This document shows, piece by piece, positions 14,285-20,658 of a stretch of DNA of 24,410 nucleotides. A program made the translations under genes and the position numbers. The stretch is from NCBI GenBank assembly GCA_028818385.1, contig JAPPNY010000017.1, forward strand, positions 1-24,410. Reading direction: 5' to 3'. The notes under the pieces were generated by a model. It did no database searches. It was not told where the DNA came from and saw only the letters and a program-made list of their open reading frames with translations. How positions within the stretch are numbered: the stretch's first letter is position 1; every line of letters starts with the position of its first letter. Origin of the DNA: Spirochaetaceae bacterium (GTDB lineage: Bacteria > Spirochaetota > Spirochaetia > SZUA-6 > Bin103).

Positions 14285-15880
14285 TCACAGTCCGGCGGTG
14301 CCCCTCACAAGCGCGGCGCGTTGCTGCGCGGTGTCGTCCGGGCACGGCCAGTCCGTGAACGGCGCGGCCTCGAACCGGCAGGGGCCGTCGGCCATGCGAG
14401 GGTCGCCCTGATCACGCAGGACCGCCTGCAGCCGTTCGGCCAGAGCACGCTTCTGCGCCGCAAACGCGGGATCGCGGGCCAGGTTCCGCATATGGTCCGG
14501 GTCGTTGCGGATGTCGTAGAGCTCCTCCGCCGGCCGCTTGCCGAAGCCCAGCGCGTAGATGTCGCGGACCTCCGTGGCCGCGCGGTTCTCGATCATCCAC
14601 GCCTTGGTGGGACTGGCGTCCAGGTCGGCGTAGGCAACGCGGGTGTCGTGCTCCAACGCTGCGCGGGGCGGCGCCGGCGCGGACGGATCGTCCATTCCGC
14701 GGGGATCGCCCATCGGCCACCGATCCGGGGCGAAGTTCCTGATGTAGAGGAAGTCGTGCGTGCGGATCGCGCGATGCGGATAGGGCAGGTTCCGGTCCCG
14801 CGCCGTCGCCACGTGCCGCTCCCGGCCGGTGACCACGAACGTACGCTCGGGGTTGACCTGCCCGGAGCGGTCGGAGCCGATGACGTCCATCAGGCTGCGA
14901 GCGGGCATGCCCGCAGGCTGCTCCACGCCCGCCACCTCCAGGAACGTCGGCGCGACGTCCATGAGGTTCACCATGTCCTCCGCCATCCGGCCGCCCGGGA
15001 TCGTCCCCGGCAGCCGCGCGGCCAGCGCCACCTCGCAGCCGATGTCGTACAGGTTGCACTTCCCCCGCGGGACGCCGGGGATCCCGTGGTCCCCCGAGAC
15101 CACGACCAGCGTGTCGTCGAGCTCGCCCATCTCTTCCAGCATGCCGAGGAGCACCCCGAGCCCGGCGTCCACCGCCATGCACTCGCCGAGGTAGTCACAA
15201 ACGTCCTCGCGCACGTCGTGCACGTCGGGCAGGAACGCCGGGAGGCGGCCGGTCAGCGCGTCGGGGTCGAGCCCCCACAGCGCCTTGCCCGATCCCTTCT
15301 GCCACTCGCGGTGCGTGTTGGTCGGCCCCCACCAGTAGCAGAACGGCTGATCGGACTCCCGGTCGGCCAGGAAACTCCGGAAGTTGCCGCGCACCTCCTC
15401 GTAGAGCCTCACTTTAGCCCGCTCCACGCCGCCGGCCTCTCCGGCCCACTCGGTCGCCCGGAACGAGAACTGGTTAAAGTCGCTGCCGCTGTCCTGGTAG
15501 CGGGTGCCGGTGCCGCCGTACGGATCGTCCCGCGGCGTGCCCGGCGACCAGACCTTGTTGGAGAAGCCGATGTGGTACCTGGCATCCCGCAGCAGGAAGG
15601 GGTACGACGGTATGGCCCGGTCCCACACCGCCCCCAGCAGGATCGCGCCCAGGCCGGTCTGCCAGAAATAGCGTCCGGACAGGATCGAGCTCCGGCACGG
15701 CGTGCAACTCGGCGCCGGCACCAGCGCGTTGGTGAACAGCACCCCTTCGGCGGCGACGCGGTCGAAGTGCGGGGTGTCGATCAGCGCGCTCAGCGAGCGC
15801 TCGCCGTGGTGCGCGGCGTACGCGCTTGCGTAGCGGCCCCAGTCGTCGGCGAAGGCGAACAGGATGTTCGGTCGTCTCAT
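14285..15880 (-). CDS. Sulfatase, formylglycine-dependent (type I)
   Basis: This 531-residue enzyme would remove sulfate esters from a sugar or other small molecule. The N-terminal RRPNILFAFADDWGRYAS supplies the metal-binding Asp pair (12-13). The signature C-T-P-C-R (59-63) is of the Cys type, so Cys59 must be oxidised to formylglycine by a separate maturase, which is not in the window. A second metal site is SGDHG (262-266). The C-terminal ELYDIRNDPDHMRNLARDP is the usual sulfatase ending. No signal peptide is visible, so a cytoplasmic location is likely. ATG 15878-15880 gives the canonical N-terminus and follows TGAGG; the longer open frame upstream is not family-like. It is divergent from the small gene at 15952. 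Confidence 0.92.
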   Translation of the reverse strand: MRRPNILFAFADDWGRYASAYAAHHGERSLSALIDTPHFDRVAAEGVLFTNALVPAPSCTPCRSSILSGRYFWQTGLGAILLGAVWDRAIPSYPFLLRDARYHIGFSNKVWSPGTPRDDPYGGTGTRYQDSGSDFNQFSFRATEWAGEAGGVERAKVRLYEEVRGNFRSFLADRESDQPFCYWWGPTNTHREWQKGSGKALWGLDPDALTGRLPAFLPDVHDVREDVCDYLGECMAVDAGLGVLLGMLEEMGELDDTLVVVSGDHGIPGVPRGKCNLYDIGCEVALAARLPGTIPGGRMAEDMVNLMDVAPTFLEVAGVEQPAGMPARSLMDVIGSDRSGQVNPERTFVVTGRERHVATARDRNLPYPHRAIRTHDFLYIRNFAPDRWPMGDPRGMDDPSAPAPPRAALEHDTRVAYADLDASPTKAWMIENRAATEVRDIYALGFGKRPAEELYDIRNDPDHMRNLARDPAFAAQKRALAERLQAVLRDQGDPRMADGPCRFEAAPFTDWPCPDDTAQQRAALVRGTAGL

Positions 15881-15951
15881 GCCGGCCTCAGGATGACGCG
15901 AAGGGCGGGATTCCTCTACTCGCTCCCGTCGCAGACGTGTACAGTCGTCCC

Positions 15952-16155
15952 GTGGCCCCGCTGACCCCTGCTGAGAAGAGCGAGCTCCGGGCGCTCTCCC
16001 GGTCGGCAGCACTGCGGGAAGACCTGCGCGCCATCGCGCACGAGCGTGTCGTCGACGTCGATGACTACATCGCCTTCGCGACGACCCTCGCTCGGCTGTC
16101 CAACCACGCCCGCCGCCCCTTTCGCCCGATTCGCGGCAGCAACTTCAAGCTGTAG
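15952..16155 (+). CDS. Small helical protein, 67 residues, unrecognised
   Basis: The protein reads as two or three helices: LTPAEKSELRALSRSAALRE, DLRAIAHERVVDVDDYIAFA and TTLARLSNHA, then a basic tail RRPFRPIRGSNFKL. It resembles small uncharacterised bacterial proteins that end in a similar FRP...KL tail, though this is recalled and not checked. The likely start is GTG 15952-15954. It lies 10 bases upstream of the ribbon-helix-helix gene, so the two probably form one operon, and it could be that protein's missing partner. The 33 bases encoding its tail are duplicated exactly at 13686-13718. Confidence 0.55.
   Translation: MAPLTPAEKSELRALSRSAALREDLRAIAHERVVDVDDYIAFATTLARLSNHARRPFRPIRGSNFKL
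16123..16155 (+). repeat. 33-base exact repeat of 13686-13718
   Basis: This is the 3' end of the 67-residue protein gene, including its stop codon. The other copy is 2437 bases upstream in the same orientation and stands just before hicAB. The two copies enclose hicAB and the sulfatase gene. Confidence 0.8.
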
Positions 16156-16165
16156 GTTCCGGATA

Positions 16166-16387
16166 TTGATCAAGACGACCGTATACCTGGACGACGATCT
16201 TCACCGAGCCTTGCGGCTGAAGTCGGCCGATACGCGAGAGTCCATGTCCGATTTGGCAAACGAGGCTCTGCGCGTCCTCCTGGCGGAGGACCTGGAAGAC
16301 CTTTCCGACTGGAATGAACGCCGGTCGGAACGCCCGGTGCCGTATGAGGAGTTCCGGAGCCACCTTGAAGCCAACGGCACGATTTGA
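16166..16387 (+). CDS. Ribbon-helix-helix (CopG/VapB-like) antitoxin, apparently orphan
   Basis: This 73-residue protein opens with IKTTVYLDDDLHRALRLKSA, the beta strand and first helix of a ribbon-helix-helix DNA-binding domain. A second helix, SMSDLANEALRVLLAED, follows, and then a toxin-binding-type tail (LSDWNERRSERPVPYEEF). The start is TTG 16166-16168; no ATG stands near. Such antitoxins are normally followed by a PIN or RelE toxin gene. Here only 81 bases remain before the convergent gene end and no toxin is present. Either the toxin was lost or the upstream 67-residue protein is the partner. Confidence 0.75.
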   Translation: MIKTTVYLDDDLHRALRLKSADTRESMSDLANEALRVLLAEDLEDLSDWNERRSERPVPYEEFRSHLEANGTI

Positions 16388-16468
16388 GATGCGCTTCCTG
16401 CCGTCGGTTTGCTACTTCGACGCCGAAGCGCCGGTGCCGGTGGATCGGGCTAACGAGTCCGTCGCCAG

Positions 16469-18151
16469 CTACTCGCCGCCGTCGTAGTTGATCAGGACTT
16501 CGATGCCGGTGATCAGCAGCGGGCCGGCGTCCTCGCGGCGCTTCCTGACCGTGATCGTCAGCTCGTTCCGTCCCACGCGCAGCAGGTCCGGCGGCCCCTG
16601 CGCCGCTCCCTCCGCGGCGTCGTCCTCGCGTTCGTACCCGAAGGGGAGCCCGCGCATGCGCCGGCTGGCGTAGAGCGTGTAGAGCAGTCCGTGCGGGCGC
16701 CAGGCGTTGTGGTCACACGCGACCGGCGTGCGGTTGACCGCAAGCTCGATCGCATCGTCGGGAGCGCGATAGCCGTCCGCAGTGATGCGGATGCGTACCG
16801 CGTCCAGGACGTCGTCCCGCCACGCCTGCGCCAGGTCGTCGCCGATCCAGAGGCGGAACACGCCCGCATCGCCGGCGCCGCTCAGGAGCGCGGGAAGCTG
16901 CATCCGCCACCCCTCGTCGCCCGCGACCGGCCCATCCCCGGCTCCCTCCTCGACGCTCAGCGAGCCGTCCACCGTGATGGTGTAGCGCTTGTTCAGCCGG
17001 ACCAGCGCCGCGGCGTCGCCGATCTCCCGGAGCGCCTGCAGCTCGCCATGGCTGTACGGCTTGCCCAACCCGTGCAGGCGCTGGCAGTCGTAGTTGAACA
17101 GGTATGTGCAGGCCGCGCCCTGGGAGAAGTAGGCCATGGCCCCCGCGCGCAGCATCTCCGGGGTGGCGTTGCACCACAGGCCGGTGTCGTGGTCCGGCAG
17201 GATGCCGTAGCCGTAGGCCGACCCGACCAACCCGCCGGCCACGCGCGTCCCCGAGAGTTCGGCGGTCCGCGCCAGGGCCGCCATGCCGGCCACATCGGCC
17301 TCGGTATCCATGCGCCCCGCCCACATCGGGATGAGCAGGTCCGCCAGCCCCTCGGCGGCCCACGTGCGGACGTCGAGGCCGGAACTCTCGCACTCGGCGA
17401 CGTCGCGTCCCACGCGGATGGCCAGCGTGAGCGGCCGGCCTTTCCCCTCGCCTGCCCGATCGACCAGCGCGCGAACGTCGCGAACGAAGCCGGTCATCAG
17501 CGGCAGGCCGGCACGCCGCTCGTCCGTCCTGAAGTAGTACGCGCCGCGCAGGAAGTCCAGCTCGAAGCCGTCGAGGTCGTAGCGCGTCAGCACGTCCCCG
17601 ATCAGCGCGAGCTGCCGCGAGCGCACTTCCGGCCGCGCGTAGTCCAGACCCCAGCAGAAGCCGGAACGCCAGTTGCCGCGATGCCGGGGCTCGGGATAGG
17701 GCGAGCCCAGCAGCAGCTCCGGATGCGCCTTCCGGAAACCGCCGTGGTAGGCAGCGCACTCGGGGTAGTCGTCGTGGATGTCGTTCATGCGCATGCTCGC
17801 CCAGAACTCCATGCCGTGCACGCGCGCGCGGCGCGGCAGCAGCACCAGCGGGTCGACGCCGGACGCGAGCAGCGCGCGCATGTTCTCGATGTCGCGCCGC
17901 AAGTAGTGGGGAACGCCGTCCAGGGTCTCCAGGTCGGCGCCGAGCAGCGGGGCCACCTCCGACGGGTGGCGATAGGTATCCCCGCCGGCGGAGATGCAGT
18001 AGCAGTAACAGTCCACCTGCGTGCCCGCCAGCTCGTCGATGCCGCGGTAGAAGCCGGCCATGTCGTCGGCGGACCGGAGCCCCCGGAAGTGGATGTCGCC
18101 GTCGCTGTTGAAGACGATGCGAGGCGCGCGGCGCGCCGGGGCGGCACTCAT
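16469..18151 (-). CDS. TIM-barrel glycoside-hydrolase-like protein
   Basis: This 560-residue protein looks like the hypothetical glycosyl hydrolase (GHL-type) TIM barrels of polysaccharide-degrading bacteria. The N-terminal PRIVFNSDGD is followed by a barrel with GMEFWASMRMNDIHDD (113-128) and YDLDGFELDFLR (191-202). In that second motif the acidic residues at the end of a strand are the likely catalytic positions. A C-terminal beta region (about 430-560) resembles a carbohydrate-binding module. No signal peptide is seen. ATG 18149-18151 is chosen; no good ribosome site precedes it, and an in-frame start up to 67 codons upstream cannot be excluded. It is divergent from the gene at 18227, with 75 bases between. 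Confidence 0.65.
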   Translation of the reverse strand: MSAAPARRAPRIVFNSDGDIHFRGLRSADDMAGFYRGIDELAGTQVDCYCYCISAGGDTYRHPSEVAPLLGADLETLDGVPHYLRRDIENMRALLASGVDPLVLLPRRARVHGMEFWASMRMNDIHDDYPECAAYHGGFRKAHPELLLGSPYPEPRHRGNWRSGFCWGLDYARPEVRSRQLALIGDVLTRYDLDGFELDFLRGAYYFRTDERRAGLPLMTGFVRDVRALVDRAGEGKGRPLTLAIRVGRDVAECESSGLDVRTWAAEGLADLLIPMWAGRMDTEADVAGMAALARTAELSGTRVAGGLVGSAYGYGILPDHDTGLWCNATPEMLRAGAMAYFSQGAACTYLFNYDCQRLHGLGKPYSHGELQALREIGDAAALVRLNKRYTITVDGSLSVEEGAGDGPVAGDEGWRMQLPALLSGAGDAGVFRLWIGDDLAQAWRDDVLDAVRIRITADGYRAPDDAIELAVNRTPVACDHNAWRPHGLLYTLYASRRMRGLPFGYEREDDAAEGAAQGPPDLLRVGRNELTITVRKRREDAGPLLITGIEVLINYDGGE

Positions 18152-18226
18152 ACGAGCGCGGAGGGTACCCCTGAGCAGACCGTTTGCGAACCCGGATCTC
18201 CCGATGCACGATGGGCGAGGAGCGGG

Positions 18227-19189
18227 ATGAGCAACACCTCCATCGTTCCCTACCCCCGCGCCGGAGATCCCGATCCGTTGCCGATGGAGGTCACATGCCG
18301 GCGCCTGTCGGCCGAGGGCTTCCCCGCGGCCGAGCAGCACGTACGCGAGCATCTGCAGCGGGAGGGCTACCGAAGGGAGCTCCGCGTTTCGAGACAGCGC
18401 ACCTTCCTCCTTTCCTGGGACGGGGCGCCGGACTGCCGGTGGGCGTTCGATGCCCCGGAGGGTGCGGTCCAGAACCTGGCGGACCTGCAGCGAGACATCC
18501 CCTGCGACGCGGCATGGGAACGCGCGGAGTGGCGGAGCGGCGAACGAGGGGCGTGGACGCTGGAGATCGCGTGCAGCGATCCCTCGGCGAAGCTAGTGGC
18601 GACGCTCTGCCCGGCGACGGACCGGATCGACTATGCGATCACCCTCACGATCTCGGAGCCCGGCGTGTGGCGCGGCCTGGACCTGCACGTGTGCTTCAAC
18701 CACTGCTGGGCACCCGGATTCGGCCGCACGGCCTTCGCGCTGGCCGGGGACCGCCTGTGCGCGCTCTCCGAGCTCCCCAACGAGCGCGGCATCTGGCTCC
18801 GCTACGCGCTGCGGGAGAACACGCCGCGGCTGAATACGCTGAAACTCCGGCAGATCGATGTCCGCGGTCCGGGCTCGTCGCTGTTCCCCTACGACGGCAT
18901 TCCGCCGTGGTCGATTCAGGAGAAGATGCCGATCGATTCGGTACAGACCGCCTTCATCGCCACCGAACGAGCGCGCGCCGGCGCCGACGGACCGGCCATG
19001 TCGGTCGCCATCGGTTCCGAGTCGGCCTTCGCGGTCGGCTGGTCGTACTGGCCCTGCACCGACCTGGACCTTGCCTTCCCGACGATCGCCGCGTCGCCGG
19101 CCGGGTCGGCAACCGTGCACGGATCGATCCACTTCGCGCGTTGCACCGCCGGCGAACTGCTGTCGGTCCTGTCTGCCAGGAGCCCATAG
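18227..19189 (+). CDS. Unrecognised protein, probably beta-rich
   Basis: I do not recognise this 320-residue protein. It starts at ATG 18227 behind GAGGAG. The sequence is rich in aromatic residues and alternating strands (WRGLDLHVCFNHCWAPGFG, about 145-163; YALRENTPRLNTLKLRQIDV, about 187-206; FAVGWSYWPCTDLDLAFP, about 267-284). That pattern suggests a beta sandwich. There is no signal peptide, membrane segment or obvious catalytic motif. The position, head to head with the glycosidase-like gene and close to the sulfatase, suggests a role in the same sugar pathway. Codon use matches its neighbours. Confidence 0.7.
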   Translation: MSNTSIVPYPRAGDPDPLPMEVTCRRLSAEGFPAAEQHVREHLQREGYRRELRVSRQRTFLLSWDGAPDCRWAFDAPEGAVQNLADLQRDIPCDAAWERAEWRSGERGAWTLEIACSDPSAKLVATLCPATDRIDYAITLTISEPGVWRGLDLHVCFNHCWAPGFGRTAFALAGDRLCALSELPNERGIWLRYALRENTPRLNTLKLRQIDVRGPGSSLFPYDGIPPWSIQEKMPIDSVQTAFIATERARAGADGPAMSVAIGSESAFAVGWSYWPCTDLDLAFPTIAASPAGSATVHGSIHFARCTAGELLSVLSARSP

Positions 19190-19220
19190 TCGGCGGCATG
19201 CCTGTTCAGGCAGCAGCTCG

Positions 19221-19251
19221 ATGGCACCATACGTGGTATGGTAAGTGCCAT
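19221..19251. promoter_or_regulatory. Nested palindromes at the vapB promoter and start
   Basis: An outer pair ATGGCAC (19221-19227) and GTGCCAT (19245-19251) surrounds a perfect inner pair ACCATAC (19226-19232) and GTATGGT (19236-19242). TATGGT (19237-19242) is a plausible -10 box inside the inner arm, though no good -35 box is seen. Initiation would then fall near 19249, at the vapB ATG. This is the layout expected for autoregulation by an AbrB-type antitoxin, which binds palindromes over its own promoter. Confidence 0.55.
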
Positions 19252-19522
19252 GAAGTCAACCATCGACCGTGCCGGACGCATCGTTGTGCCCAAGGCGATT
19301 CGCGAAGCAGCCCATCTGCGCCCGGGCACGGAGGTGCGATTTCGGGTGCAGGGCGGCCACGTGGAGATCGAGCCCGTGCCGATGGCCGTCACGCTGCAGC
19401 GCCGCGGCTCTCTCGTCGTCGCGGTGCCGGAGTCGGACCAGCCCGTTTTGCGGGCATCGGAGGTTGAGGAAACGATTGCGGATCTCCGGGACGGGTCAGC
19501 CGCCCCGGCATCTGCCGAGTGA
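19250..19522 (+). CDS. vapB: AbrB/SpoVT-type antitoxin VapB
   Basis: This 90-residue protein has the swapped-hairpin AbrB DNA-binding domain at its N-terminus: MKSTIDRAGRIVVPKAIREA, LRPGTEVRFRVQGG, HVEIEPV. The C-terminal half (about 46-90) is the toxin-binding tail. ATG 19250 is preferred over ATG 19238, because the earlier one lies inside the palindromic operator and 19250 gives the usual N-terminus. If transcription begins near 19249 the message would be almost leaderless. It overlaps vapC by four bases (GTGA). Confidence 0.88.
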   Translation: MKSTIDRAGRIVVPKAIREAAHLRPGTEVRFRVQGGHVEIEPVPMAVTLQRRGSLVVAVPESDQPVLRASEVEETIADLRDGSAAPASAE

Positions 19523-19977
19523 GCGCAGCGAACCTCACTCGAAGAGTGACGCGATATCTGTGCGACACCAGTGCGCTGATCGCAGCCGTGAGCTCATGGC
19601 ACGAGCACCACGAGCGAACCCGGTCGGAGATCGAGCGGCGGCAGCGCAGCGACGAGCATTTGGTCGTGGCCGGGCACTCGTTGGCGGAGACCTATTCGGT
19701 CCTGACACGCCTGCCGGCACCGCATCGCCTGCGGGCGGAGGACGCCATCGCTCTCATCGAGGGAAACTGGCGTGACACCCCGATCGTGCACCTGACCGGA
19801 TCCGAGATGTGGGACGCGCTGCGCGAAACCCAGCGGCGCGGGTTGATCGGCGGCCAGATGTACGATGCGCTCATCGCGATCGCCGCTCTAAAGGCGAAGG
19901 CAGCGACGATCGTCACATGGAACGTGCGCAACTTCGCCGCTTTTGCGCCGAGTATCGCCGTGGTGGCCCCACGGTGA
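19519..19977 (+). CDS. vapC: PIN-domain toxin VapC (ribonuclease)
   Basis: This 152-residue PIN-domain nuclease would cleave RNA in a metal-dependent way and be held inactive by VapB. The acidic residues are Asp16 (LCDTSALIA), Glu57 (SLAETYSVL) and Asp116 (MYDALIAIAAL), with TWNVRNF (133-139) closing the active site. Start options are GTG 19519, overlapping the vapB stop, or GTG 19546, which would begin MTRYLCDTSAL as many PIN proteins do. Coupling favours the first. It ends 21 bases from the convergent nucleotidyltransferase gene. Confidence 0.9.
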   Translation: MSAANLTRRVTRYLCDTSALIAAVSSWHEHHERTRSEIERRQRSDEHLVVAGHSLAETYSVLTRLPAPHRLRAEDAIALIEGNWRDTPIVHLTGSEMWDALRETQRRGLIGGQMYDALIAIAALKAKAATIVTWNVRNFAAFAPSIAVVAPR

Positions 19978-19998
19978 TCCGCATGAGCGCGCACCCCG

Positions 19999-20577
19999 TC
20001 AGCGACCGCGCACGTTCTGCCAGATACGGCGCAGCGTCGGCGCGACCGCGGACGGCGCCTCCGCCAGGATCGCCTCCACTCGACCCTCGTCCGCCCGCAG
20101 CAGCTCCACCACGTCGGTCAGGTCCTTGGCGGCCAACTCCTCCCCGTACTCTGTGAGCTTGGACAGATAGACCGCCGTCTTGACGGCAACCAGCGGCGCC
20201 GGGGCGATGAACCAGGCGCCGAGATCCCCGTCGTACTCGCGCACCTGCGACGGCTCCGGCAACGGGATGGCCATCTCCCATTCGTCGCCCGGAAACAGGA
20301 CGTCGATGGCGATCCCCGTGGTACGGTCGCGCGCGCTGTCCCCTGCGACCGCGATGGACGCCTCGCGCGGCGCCGCCGCCCACCCGTCCCGATCGACCAG
20401 GACGTCGACGTCGTGGGTGGTCCGTACCCAGCCCGCACGCACCACGGCCAGTCCTCCCACCACGCAGTACGCCACTCCATGGCCGTCCAGCCACGCGTGC
20501 AGACGGCGCACGGTGCAGATCAGCGGCGATCCGCGACCGCCGTCGCCGTTGATGCGCAGCACCTCCCTGGCGGTCAC
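19999..20577 (-). CDS. Nucleotidyltransferase-fold protein (MNT/AbiEii-like)
   Basis: This 192-residue protein carries the nucleotidyltransferase signature: VVGGLAV with Gly41-Gly42, followed by THDVDVLV with Asp56 and Asp58 as metal ligands. A third acidic position may be Asp in AIDVLFPGDEW. Proteins of this type occur as parts of toxin-antitoxin and abortive-infection pairs, and also alone. No partner gene lies beside it. The start is uncertain: GTG 20575-20577 has a weak ribosome site, and GTG 20560-20562 stands directly behind AGGGAG. It is divergent from the large lyase-like gene, 81 bases away. Confidence 0.72.
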   Translation of the reverse strand: MTAREVLRINGDGGRGSPLICTVRRLHAWLDGHGVAYCVVGGLAVVRAGWVRTTHDVDVLVDRDGWAAAPREASIAVAGDSARDRTTGIAIDVLFPGDEWEMAIPLPEPSQVREYDGDLGAWFIAPAPLVAVKTAVYLSKLTEYGEELAAKDLTDVVELLRADEGRVEAILAEAPSAVAPTLRRIWQNVRGR

Positions 20578-20627
20578 CCCGCGCAGTATCGCACGCCGGG
20601 AACGGGCGCCGGTCGGGCTGGATCGCC

Positions 20628-20633
20628 TATAGT
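20628..20633 (+). promoter_or_regulatory. -10 element for the lyase-like/dioxygenase operon
   Basis: TATAGT matches the -10 consensus at five of six positions. Initiation near 20640 would leave a leader of about 19 bases holding the GGAGG ribosome site of the GTG start at 20659. No good -35 box is seen 16-18 bases upstream, so a regulator may be needed. Confidence 0.35.
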
Positions 20634-20658
20634 TGACGCGCGTCGGAGGCCTGAAGAA

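Noticed and set aside
16389..16487. A 32-codon frame starting two bases after the ribbon-helix-helix gene stop, in the usual place of a toxin
   Set aside because: The translation matches no toxin motif I know and overlaps the end of the convergent gene. It is too short to support.
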